A stretch of 64,000 nucleotides of DNA, taken from Marinovum algicola (GTDB lineage: Bacteria; Pseudomonadota; Alphaproteobacteria; Rhodobacterales; Rhodobacteraceae). Position 1 is the first letter of the stretch. The number at the start of each line of letters is the position of its first letter. Position numbers and translations under genes: made by a program. This document shows, piece by piece, positions 24,782 to 31,757 of the stretch. Location: assembly GCF_900109145.1 (NCBI RefSeq), contig NZ_FNYY01000001.1, forward strand, positions 434,001-498,000, read 5' to 3'. The notes below the pieces were generated by a model. That model was not told the origin of the DNA and did no database searches. It saw only the letters and a program-made list of their open reading frames with translations.

Positions 24782-26469
24782 GCGGCTTCCTTCTCATCGG
24801 GCTTGGCGGCCGGGGTGGCGGCCTTCGGCTTGGCGCCATGCTCGTATTCTTCGAGAAAGCTCAGCACCTGCTCGCGGTAGAGGTAGTAATCGGGATGTTC
24901 GAGCAGCGCCTTGCGGGTGCGCGGACGGGGCAGGTCGACGTTGACGATGCGGCCGATGGTGGCCTGGGGGCCGTTGGTCATCATCACCACGCGGTCGGCC
25001 AGCAGGATCGCCTCGTCCACGTCATGAGTGACGCAGATCGCGGTGACCTTGGTGCGCGACCACACTTCCATCAGCACCTCCTGCAATTCCCATCGCGTCA
25101 GGCTGTCGAGCATCCCGAAGGGCTCGTCGAGCAGAAGCAGTTTGGGCGAAAGCGCGAAGGCCCGGGCGATGCCGACACGTTGTTTCATGCCGTTCGACAT
25201 GTCGGCGGCCGAGCGGTCCATGGCATCGGCCAGCCCCACCCGTTCAAGGTAGTACTCCACGACGTCCTGACGCTCGGCCTGGCTGGCCTTGGGATAGACC
25301 TTGTCGACGCCGATGGCGCAGTTTTCGCGTGCCGTCAACCAGGGAAAGAGGTTGGGCGACTGAAACACCACCGCGCGCTCCGGATCGGCGCCCTGAACGT
25401 GGTAGCCGTCAAGCCGGATTGCGCCCTTGGAGATGTCGTTGAGACCGGCGGCCATGGTCAGCACGGTGGACTTGCCGCAGCCGGAATGGCCGATCAGCGA
25501 GATGAATTCGCCCCGGTTCACCTTGAGGTCGAAATCCTCGACCACGGTAAGCGGGCCTTTCGGCGTCGGGTAGATCTTGTGCAGCTGCGAGAAGTCGAGG
25601 AAGCGCTCTTCGATCATGCCTTCCTGCGCCTGTTGCACCGCCTTCGGAACCGAGTGGATCGGCGTCACGTCGGGCAGGATGCGCGAGCCTTCGACCTTGG
25701 CTTCGATGCCCACATCCATCAGGTAGTTGGTGACCTTGGCGCGCAGGGCCTTGAACCCGTCGTGGTGGTTCATCTCGCCCCGGTCGCGCGGGCGGGGGAT
25801 ATCGACCGCGAATTCCTCGCCCAGCGAGCCATCGGGGTTGAGCGCGATGATCCGGTCGGCCAGCATGATCGCCTCGTCGACGTCATTTGTGATCAGCACG
25901 CAGGTCTTCTTGTCGGCCTCCCAGATCGCCTCGATCTCATCTGCCAGATTGGCGCGGGTCAGCGCGTCGAGCGCCGAGAGCGGCTCGTCCAGGAGCAGCA
26001 CCTCGGGGTTCATCGCCAGCGCACGCGCCACGTTGACCCGCTGGCGCATGCCGCCCGAAAGCTCGGCCGGGCGGCGGTGGGTGGCGTGGCTGAGGCCCAC
26101 CATCTTGACGTAATGCGCGACCTTTTCGGCCTTTTCCGCCTTGGGCATGCCGGGGAAGATGGTATCGACCGCCAGGCCGACGTTGCCCGCCACCGTCAGC
26201 CAGGGCATCAGCGAATAGCTCTGGAAGATCACGCCGCGTTCCGGCCCCGGCCCGGTGATCGGCTGGCCCTTGAAGGTGACCTTGCCGCGGGTCGGCTGTT
26301 CCAGCCCGGCCATCAGGTTGATCAGTGTCGTCTTGCCGGTGCCGGAGAAGCCCAGCAGCACGAGGAACTCGCCCTCCTGCACCTCGAGGTCGATGTTCTT
26401 CAACACCGAGGTGGCGGCAGTGCCTTCGCCGAAGCTCTTGGAGACATTGTCGAATTTCAGGATGCTCAT
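24778..26469 (-). CDS. Nitrate ABC transporter ATPase, two fused nucleotide-binding domains
   Basis: A 563-residue protein with two complete NrtD-like ATPase domains in tandem. NBD1 (about 1-225): Walker A GFSGTGKTTLI, signature LSGGMRQRVNVARAL, Walker B VLLLDEPLSALD, but the H-loop reads LITNDVDEA, with Asn195 for the switch His (codon AAT at 25885-25887). NBD2 (about 305-540): Walker A GHSGCGKSTVL, signature variant MSNGMKQRVGIARAF, Walker B LLLLDEPFGMLD and a normal H-loop CVTHDVDEA. The 80-residue linker has no membrane segment. It powers NrtB. The fusion and the lost His suggest two unequal ATP sites. The ATG at 26469 fits the conserved start SILKFDNVSKSF. Confidence 0.88.
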   Translation of the reverse strand: MSILKFDNVSKSFGEGTAATSVLKNIDLEVQEGEFLVLLGFSGTGKTTLINLMAGLEQPTRGKVTFKGQPITGPGPERGVIFQSYSLMPWLTVAGNVGLAVDTIFPGMPKAEKAEKVAHYVKMVGLSHATHRRPAELSGGMRQRVNVARALAMNPEVLLLDEPLSALDALTRANLADEIEAIWEADKKTCVLITNDVDEAIMLADRIIALNPDGSLGEEFAVDIPRPRDRGEMNHHDGFKALRAKVTNYLMDVGIEAKVEGSRILPDVTPIHSVPKAVQQAQEGMIEERFLDFSQLHKIYPTPKGPLTVVEDFDLKVNRGEFISLIGHSGCGKSTVLTMAAGLNDISKGAIRLDGYHVQGADPERAVVFQSPNLFPWLTARENCAIGVDKVYPKASQAERQDVVEYYLERVGLADAMDRSAADMSNGMKQRVGIARAFALSPKLLLLDEPFGMLDSLTRWELQEVLMEVWSRTKVTAICVTHDVDEAILLADRVVMMTNGPQATIGRIVNVDLPRPRTRKALLEHPDYYLYREQVLSFLEEYEHGAKPKAATPAAKPDEKEAA

Positions 26470-26512
26470 CTGCTTGTCCTTTCTGTGCGACCCCGGAGGT
26501 CCGGGGCGCATG

Positions 26513-27595
26513 TCACCGGTTGTTCGAGAAGGTGAAGAGCGATTGCAGGGCGAACATCACGCGGTCGAGCAGGAAGCCGATCACGCCGATGGTCAGCACC
26601 GCGACCATGATTTTGGCGAGCGACGAGGAGCTGCCGTTCTGGAACTCGTCCCAGACGAACTTGCCGAGACCGGGGTTCTGCGCCAGCATCTCGGCGGCGA
26701 TCAGCACCATCCAGCCGACGCCGAGCGACAGGCGCAGACCGGTGAAGATCAGCGGCAGGGCCGAGGGCAGGACCAGCTTGGTGATCTTGGTATAGGTGTT
26801 CATTTTCAACACCTTGGAGACGTTCACCAGATCCTTGTCGATGCTGGCCACACCCAGCGCGGTGTTGATCAGTGTCGGCCAGAGCGAACAGAGCGTCACG
26901 GTGATCGCCGAGATCAGGAACGATTTGGAGAACATGCCGTCGTTGGTGGCATAGACCGCCGAGACGATCATGGTGACGATCGGCAGCCAGGCCAGCGGCG
27001 AGACCGGCTTGAAGATCTGCACCAACGGGTTGATCGCGGCGTTGGCGGTGGGTGAGAGACCGGCGGCGATGCCCAGCGGCACGGCGACGGCGGTGGCGAT
27101 CAGGAAACCGAAGAACACGGTCTGGATCGAGGTCCAGATCTGCTGGTAGTAGGACGGCGCACCGGTATAGGCGATGTCCTTGACCTCGTCAGCGCGGCCG
27201 GCCTCGACCAGCTTTTCGTTGCGCGCGGCAACCATGGTTTCGAACTTCTCGCGCTTGACGGCCTTGGCGGCGGCGTCCTCGTGCAGGTTGACCGCCTCTT
27301 CCCAGACCGCGGCCGGGCCGGGGACGGCGCCCAGCGACGTCTGCACCTTGGGCGCCAGCGTGGCCCAGAGCATCAGGAAGGCGATGATGGCGATCAGCGG
27401 CACGGCCAGCAGGCGCCAGATTTCCTTGACCTGCGCTTTCGGATTGTCCCCTGCCGCGGCCTTGAGCACCGGGGTGGCCCAGGAGAGGCCGAGCACCTGG
27501 AACCATTTGTCGGCGGCGTTGATGCGAGTGAAGAGTTTCGCGCGGCGGGCTTCGCGGGCCTCGGCGGCGGAGAATTCGGGGTCGACGGTGGTCAT
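26513..27595 (-). CDS. nrtB: Nitrate ABC transporter permease
   Basis: A 360-residue inner-membrane permease of the NrtB/CmpB type with about six hydrophobic segments and a long N-terminal cytoplasmic and periplasmic extension (a first helix at about 65-85, then a hydrophilic stretch to 140). The ATPase-contact EAA-like loop is VSKVLKMNTYTKITKLVLPS followed by ALPLIFTGLRLSLGVGWMVL. It forms the nitrate channel with the fused ATPase and NrtA. A pair of inverted repeat elements (27622-27687) separates it from nrtA, probably a processing or partial-termination site. Confidence 0.9.
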   Translation of the reverse strand: MTTVDPEFSAAEAREARRAKLFTRINAADKWFQVLGLSWATPVLKAAAGDNPKAQVKEIWRLLAVPLIAIIAFLMLWATLAPKVQTSLGAVPGPAAVWEEAVNLHEDAAAKAVKREKFETMVAARNEKLVEAGRADEVKDIAYTGAPSYYQQIWTSIQTVFFGFLIATAVAVPLGIAAGLSPTANAAINPLVQIFKPVSPLAWLPIVTMIVSAVYATNDGMFSKSFLISAITVTLCSLWPTLINTALGVASIDKDLVNVSKVLKMNTYTKITKLVLPSALPLIFTGLRLSLGVGWMVLIAAEMLAQNPGLGKFVWDEFQNGSSSSLAKIMVAVLTIGVIGFLLDRVMFALQSLFTFSNNR

Positions 27596-27621
27596 GGCGG
27601 GGTCCTCGGGAGATTGGGGGG

Positions 27622-27687
27622 AGGCCCCGGATCAAGTCCGGGGCGCGTGTCGCGGGATCATCGCGCCCCGGGCTTGACCCGGGGCCT
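27622..27687. repeat. Paired inverted copies of an intergenic palindromic repeat
   Basis: Two 26-bp copies lie head to head 14 bp apart. Copy A (27622-27647) folds as GCCCCGGA-TCAAG-TCCGGGGC; copy B (27662-27687) is its reverse complement with two changes (GCCCCGGG-CTTGA-CCCGGGGC). A third copy is at 16020-16043. Because both sit inside the nrtA-nrtB gap of one operon, the hairpins may stabilise the 3' end of nrtA mRNA, giving more binding protein than permease. Confidence 0.65.
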
Positions 27688-27702
27688 CTGCCTGGATTGA
27701 GC

Positions 27703-29070
27703 TCAGCCCTTCACTTCGGTGCCGACAACGGTCTGCTCGCCTTTCAGCCCGATCGGCAGGCTGTCGAGGTAGGCGTTGGGGGCCTTGCCGTCATAGGCGA
27801 TGCCGTCGATGATATCCTCGGCAGGGGTCGGCGCCTTGTAGCCGTCGCTGTCCCAGGGGAAATCGGCCGCATCGGCAAGACCTTCATCGACCAGCAGCCG
27901 CGCGGCCTCGAGATAGATGTCCGGCTTGTAGACCGACCTGGCAACCTCGTCGTACCAGCTGTCCGATTTCGGCTCGGCAATCTGGCCCCACCGGCGCATC
28001 TGGGTCAGATACCAGACCGCATCCGAATAGAAGGGGTAGGTGGCGTTGTAGCGGAAGAAAACGTTGAAGTCGGGGACGTCGCGCTTGTCGCCCTTTTCGT
28101 ATTCGAAGGTGCCGGTCATCGAGGCGGCGATCACCTCGGCATCGGCGCCGACATATTCCGGACGGCTCAGCATTTCGACCGCTTCCATACGGTTGGCGTT
28201 GTCGTTTTCATCCAGCCATTGCGCGGCGCGGATCAGCGCCTTGGTGACGGCCAGCGTGGTGTTGGGGTAGTCCTCGGCAAACTCGGCGGTGATGCCGAAG
28301 ACCTTCTCGGGATTGTTCTTCCACAGCTCGTAATCGGTGATCACCGGCACGCCGATGCCCTTGAACACCGCCTGCTGGTTCCACGGCTCGCCCACGCTGT
28401 AGCCATAGATCGTGCCGGCTTCGAGCGTGGCGGGCATCTGCGGCGGCGGGGTGACCGAGAGCAGCACATCGGCGCCGATCTGGCCCGAGATGTTTTCCTG
28501 GCTGTAATAGCCCGGATGCAGCCCGCCGGCCGCCAGCCAGTAGCGGATTTCGTAATTGTGGGTCGAGACCGGGAAAACCATGCCCATGTTGAAGGGCTTG
28601 CCATCGTTCTTGTAGCTCTCGACCACCGGGGCCAGCGCTTCTGCGCTGATCGGGTGGATCGGCTTGCCCTCGGCATCGGCGGGGATGTTGGGCTTCATCT
28701 GCTCCCAGATCTCGTTCGACACGGTGATGCCGTTGCCGTTCAGGTCCATCGAGAAGGGGGTGATGATATGCGCCTCGGTGCCGAAACCGATGGTCGCCGC
28801 CAGCGGCTGGCCGGCCAGCATATGCGCGCCATCGAGCTGGCCGCCGATCACGCCGTCGAGCAGAACCTTCCAGTTGGCCTGGGCTTCCAGCGTCACGAAC
28901 AGGCCCTCGTCGAGGAAATAGCCCTGTTCATAGGCCACGGCGAGCGGCGCCATGTCGGTGAGCTTGATGAAGCCGAAGGTCAGTTCGTCTTTTTCAAGAT
29001 CCAGCATCTGCGCGAAACCGGGAGTGACCAATGCGGTAGAGGCGGCAAGGCCGAAAATGAGGGTCTTCAT
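27703..29070 (-). CDS. nrtA: Nitrate ABC transporter substrate-binding protein (CmpA/NrtA family)
   Basis: A 455-residue CmpA/NrtA-family binding protein. It has a cleavable signal peptide ([19 protein letters not shown], then [20 protein letters not shown]), and the ligand region includes [20 protein letters not shown] and [20 protein letters not shown]. There is no clear lipobox, so it is likely free in the periplasm. It captures nitrate or nitrite for NrtB. It is the first structural gene after the attenuator leader and shares its fold with NasS (29338-30513), which is cytoplasmic. Confidence 0.92.
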   Translation of the reverse strand: MKTLIFGLAASTALVTPGFAQMLDLEKDELTFGFIKLTDMAPLAVAYEQGYFLDEGLFVTLEAQANWKVLLDGVIGGQLDGAHMLAGQPLAATIGFGTEAHIITPFSMDLNGNGITVSNEIWEQMKPNIPADAEGKPIHPISAEALAPVVESYKNDGKPFNMGMVFPVSTHNYEIRYWLAAGGLHPGYYSQENISGQIGADVLLSVTPPPQMPATLEAGTIYGYSVGEPWNQQAVFKGIGVPVITDYELWKNNPEKVFGITAEFAEDYPNTTLAVTKALIRAAQWLDENDNANRMEAVEMLSRPEYVGADAEVIAASMTGTFEYEKGDKRDVPDFNVFFRYNATYPFYSDAVWYLTQMRRWGQIAEPKSDSWYDEVARSVYKPDIYLEAARLLVDEGLADAADFPWDSDGYKAPTPAEDIIDGIAYDGKAPNAYLDSLPIGLKGEQTVVGTEVKG

Positions 29071-29114
29071 GAGGTTCTGTCCTTTACTGAGGCCCGGGAA
29101 GAGAGGGATCGGGC

Positions 29115-29167
29115 AAAGAAAAAAGCCGCTGACGCACTTCGCCGGGGGCGAAGGGTCGAGCGGCTTT
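29115..29167 (-). terminator. Attenuator terminator in the nrtA leader
   Basis: On the minus strand AAAGCCGCT (29167-29159) pairs with AGCGGCTTT (29130-29122), enclosing a second stem CTTCGCC-CCC-GGCGAAG, and is followed by a run of six T and TCTTTG. This is a strong intrinsic terminator placed 45 bp before the nrtA start, well after the nasS stop, so it must be read through for nrtA expression. It is the expected partner of NasT antitermination. Confidence 0.8.
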
Positions 29168-29177
29168 GCTCATCGGG

Positions 29178-29209
29178 TCCCGGACGTTCGGGAGAATTCC
29201 TGCAACGGA
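29178..29209 (-). promoter_or_regulatory. ANTAR-type RNA hairpins, NasT target
   Basis: Read on the minus strand, TCCCG-AACGTC-CGGGA (29193-29178) is a 5-bp stem with a hexanucleotide loop having A at position 1 and G at position 4, the diagnostic loop of ANTAR-protein targets. Immediately upstream TCC-GTTGCA-GGA (29209-29198) is a weaker 3-bp stem with a hexaloop that has G4 but not A1, a candidate first hairpin. The terminator follows ten bases later. This matches the two-hairpin plus terminator layout of NasR/NasT-controlled leaders. Confidence 0.65.
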
Positions 29210-29224
29210 CGCCATTGCCCGTCG

Positions 29225-29242
29225 ATGCAAGCTTTATGCCAA
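29225..29242 (-). promoter_or_regulatory. Sigma54-type (-24/-12) promoter of the nrt-nir-nas operon
   Basis: The minus strand reads TTGGCATAAAGCTTGCAT. This has the GG (-24) and GC (-12) elements at the required spacing (TGGCA, N6, TTGCA; consensus TGGCACG-N4-TTGCA). Transcription would start near 29215, just before the ANTAR hairpins, giving a 145-base leader. Sigma54 control fits nitrogen-limitation activation by NtrC. Confidence 0.65.
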
Positions 29243-29296
29243 ATCAGCCTGCGGTGGCGCAAAGGAAAGGCGGCGGGAGGGCGGTGATTTTCTGCA

Positions 29297-29319
29297 TTGC
29301 AGCGAGATCATCGCTGCAA
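29297..29319. promoter_or_regulatory. Perfect 23-bp inverted repeat upstream of the sigma54-like promoter
   Basis: TTGCAGCGA and TCGCTGCAA are perfect 9-bp arms around GATCA. Flanking TGCA words (CTGCATTGCAG and AACTGCACA) add to the symmetry. It is about 90 bp upstream of the predicted transcript start, where an activator site would lie, and 19 bp after the nasS stop, where a terminator hairpin could lie; there is no T-run. Spacing differs from the NtrC box, so the binding protein is open. Confidence 0.5.
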
Positions 29320-29337
29320 CTGCACAATAATTGGGCG

Positions 29338-30513
29338 TCAGGCCAGGTCGGGGTCAAAAATGCGGCCATCGAAGAACCGGTCGCGTCCGAGAATCAGCTG
29401 GCCGACGTCGGCCGGCACGGCGGTGGGTTCGGTCACGCCGCCCTCGATCCGCGACGAGGCGGTGGGCAGGCTGGCCGACAGCCCCGAGAGCGCGGCGCGG
29501 TGCAGATCGGTGCGAAACACCCGCGCGGCGGCGGATTTGGCGGCGGTCCGGTCGAGCCCGGTGCGCGCCGCCAGTTGCAGCCCGATCCATTCCGCCTGGC
29601 TGCGCCAGGGAAAGGTCGCGGCGGAGCGATGGAAGGTAAGGAAGTCGGGCACGCTGCGTTCCTCGCCGCGCCCCGAGAGCACGAGACGCCCGGACAGCGC
29701 CCGGTCGAGGATGTCGGCGGGCAGGTCGAGATAGCCGGGCCGTGCCAGGATCTCGGCGGCGAGGCTGGTCGAGGCCGGATCGCCCAGCCAGCGGCCGGCG
29801 CGCCAGACCGCGCGGATCAGCCGACCGCGCAGCATGGCCTCGGCCTCGGCCCAGTCGGCTCGCATGGCCAGCACCTTCTCCGGCGCAAAGGCCCAGATCG
29901 CCGAACCGGGCAGCAGCAGTTCGCCCATGCCGTCCTCGACCGCCTGAGAGCCCCAGGGTTCGCCGACGCAGAAGGCGTCGATCTCGCCGGCGCGGATCGC
30001 ATCGCCCATCAGCGGCGGCGGTACGGTGCGCACAGAAACCGATTGCGGCGCCGGCAAGCCCAGCGCCGAGAGCCAGTAATAGACCAGCTCGGCATGCATC
30101 GAGAACGGGAAGGGCACGCCGATACGCAGGCCGGCCCCCGACGCGGCGATCAGCGCCAGTCCGGCGGCGCGGGCATCGTTGAAGGCAAAGTCATGGCCGG
30201 CGTCGCGCAGCCGGTCGGCCAATGCCCGGCTGATCCCGATGACATTGCCATTGACTGAGAGCACCGAGACCGCAGACAGCGGCGCGCCGGCACCGCCCAG
30301 GCCCAGCGCCGTGGCGATGGGAACGGGCGAGAGCATATGCGCCGCCTCGACCTTGCCAAAGCTCAGCATGTCGCGCAGCGACGACCAGGAGGGCGCACGG
30401 CGCAGATCGAGGGTGATGCCCTCTTCGGCGGCAAAGCCCATTTCCTGCGCCAGGACCAGCGGCGCCGCATCGACCAGCGGGATGAACCCGACCGAAAGCG
30501 TGGTTGCGCTCAT
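29338..30513 (-). CDS. nasS: Cytoplasmic nitrate/nitrite sensor NasS
   Basis: A 391-residue protein of the NrtA/CmpA binding-protein fold without a signal peptide (it starts SATTLSVGFIPLVDAAPLVL directly at the fold). Ligand-region segments DMLSFGKVEAAHMLSPVPIA and AFCVGEPWGSQAVEDGMGEL parallel those of NrtA. In Paracoccus and Azotobacter NasS holds NasT inactive until nitrate or nitrite binds. Its start overlaps the nasT stop by 4 bp, the usual nasT-nasS order. It is followed by the leader with promoter, ANTAR hairpin and terminator. Confidence 0.9.
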   Translation of the reverse strand: MSATTLSVGFIPLVDAAPLVLAQEMGFAAEEGITLDLRRAPSWSSLRDMLSFGKVEAAHMLSPVPIATALGLGGAGAPLSAVSVLSVNGNVIGISRALADRLRDAGHDFAFNDARAAGLALIAASGAGLRIGVPFPFSMHAELVYYWLSALGLPAPQSVSVRTVPPPLMGDAIRAGEIDAFCVGEPWGSQAVEDGMGELLLPGSAIWAFAPEKVLAMRADWAEAEAMLRGRLIRAVWRAGRWLGDPASTSLAAEILARPGYLDLPADILDRALSGRLVLSGRGEERSVPDFLTFHRSAATFPWRSQAEWIGLQLAARTGLDRTAAKSAAARVFRTDLHRAALSGLSASLPTASSRIEGGVTEPTAVPADVGQLILGRDRFFDGRIFDPDLA

Positions 30514-31094
30514 CCCAGAAGCCCCGCTGCGGTCACCAGCGCCTGCGCCACATCGGCCACGCGCTTGCCCTGATCCATCGCGGCCTTGCGCAGGATGGCA
30601 TAGGCCTCGTCCTCGCTGACGCCGCGAGCCTTCATCAGCATGCCCTTGGCGCGGTCGATCACCTTGCGTTCCTCGAGCGCGCGTTTGGTCTCGGCCAGCT
30701 CGGTGCGCATGCGCTGGAACATGCGGAACCGGGTGATGGCGGCGTCGAGCACCGGTTTGACGCGGCCGGGCTGCATGCCGTCGACCACATAGGCCGAGAC
30801 GCCGGCCTCGATCGCCGCGGTCGAGAGGCCCTCGGCCGACCGGTCGACGAACATCGCCACCGCCCGATCCTGCGGCCCCGAGGCCAGCGCCAGTTCCTCG
30901 AGCATGTCGCGCGAGGGGTTCTCGATGTCGATCAGCACCACGTCGGGCTGGCGCGCCTGGATCTGCCGGGCGAGACTGGTGGGCTCGGCAATCACCTGGA
31001 TGTCGAAATCGCCGGCGGCGCGCAGGCTGTCGACGATGAGCAGCGCGCGGTCGCGGTCGGGTTCGACGATGATGATCGAGAGTGGGCGGGACAT
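30510..31094 (-). CDS. nasT: Nitrate-responsive ANTAR antiterminator NasT
   Basis: A 194-residue response-regulator-like protein: receiver domain (about 3-120; PDVVLIDIENPS contains the Asp at the phosphorylation position) joined by a coiled helix (FRMFQRMRTELAETKRALEE) to an ANTAR RNA-binding domain (RKVIDRAKGMLMKARGVSED, then EAYAILRKAAMDQGKRVADV). It binds paired hairpins in leader RNA and prevents termination; NasS restrains it. The start at 31094 is the first ATG before the receiver fold (SRPLSIIIVEPD). It is the first gene of nasTS and reads toward the attenuated operon. Confidence 0.93.
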   Translation of the reverse strand: MSRPLSIIIVEPDRDRALLIVDSLRAAGDFDIQVIAEPTSLARQIQARQPDVVLIDIENPSRDMLEELALASGPQDRAVAMFVDRSAEGLSTAAIEAGVSAYVVDGMQPGRVKPVLDAAITRFRMFQRMRTELAETKRALEERKVIDRAKGMLMKARGVSEDEAYAILRKAAMDQGKRVADVAQALVTAAGLLG

Positions 31095-31236
31095 GAGCGC
31101 AAATGGGGGGGCTGGTGGAGGTTTGTAAATGGGTGGCGCGGTATGCGAGGGGCGGCGGCCTGGCGTGTGCACAATTATTAATCAGAATGCCGGTTCTGTC
31201 TTCCCCGCGCGCAACAAGGCCGCAGGCCGCCGCGCG

Positions 31237-31263
31237 ATCGCCGGCCCCCCGGGGGGCGGCGAT
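31237..31263. other. Large GC-rich hairpin upstream of nasT
   Basis: ATCGCC and GGCGAT flank GCCCCCC and GGGGGGC, giving a 13-bp stem with one bulged G and almost no loop. It lies in the 294-bp gap between the small transporter gene (stop at 31389) and nasT, on the same strand. It could end the upstream transcript. The rest of the gap holds an AT-rich TGCACAATTATTAATCAG, the likely nasT promoter area. Confidence 0.4.
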
Positions 31264-31388
31264 TTGGCCCGCGCATCCCTGTTGATCGGAGGTACTACGG
31301 ATTTGGCTGCCATAAGGCGCCGTGAGCAAGACTGTTGCATCGCCATCCCGCGGCTCGGCGATCGCATGGCGTGGGCATCGGTGCCCGC

Positions 31389-31757
31389 CTACCGCCCCAC
31401 CGCCATCACCAGCAGCCCCGAGATGATCAGCGCCATTCCCAGCACGCGGGTCAGGCTCAGCGTCTCCCCCAGGACCAGCACCCCCGACGCGGCCACCATG
31501 ACAAAGCTCATCGCCACGAAAGGATAGGCCAGCGACAGGTCGATCCGCCGGAGCGCAAAGAGCCAAAGAACGGTGCCCACCCCGTAGAACGCCAGCCCGC
31601 CCAGCACCCACGGCGAGAGCAGCAGCGACAGGCTCTTTTGCACCAGTCCGGCGGTCTCGGCAAAGCTCACCCGGCCGACGCCGGTCTTGAAACAGGTCTG
31701 GCCCAGTGCCGAAAGCGCGACGCTGGCGAAGATCAGGGCAAATCCCGCCGGGCTCAT
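31389..31757 (-). CDS. Small multidrug-resistance/EamA-like four-helix membrane protein
   Basis: A 122-residue protein with four hydrophobic helices (FALIFASVALSALGQTCFKT, VLGGLAFYGVGTVLWLFALR, SLAYPFVAMSFVMVAASGVL, RVLGMALIISGLLVMAVG), the size and pattern of SMR proteins and of the ArnE/ArnF-type lipid-linked sugar flippase subunits. The start overlaps the stop of the UbiA/HAD gene by 4 bp. Because the partner makes a polyprenyl-phosphate sugar, a role in flipping that lipid is more likely than drug export; this is inference from context. Confidence 0.75.
   Translation of the reverse strand: MSPAGFALIFASVALSALGQTCFKTGVGRVSFAETAGLVQKSLSLLLSPWVLGGLAFYGVGTVLWLFALRRIDLSLAYPFVAMSFVMVAASGVLVLGETLSLTRVLGMALIISGLLVMAVGR

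Noticed and set aside
29297-29319. The 23-bp repeat as an NtrC box.
   Set aside because: NtrC sites have TGCA half-sites separated by about 9 bp; here they are 13 bp apart. Listed as an unassigned inverted repeat instead.
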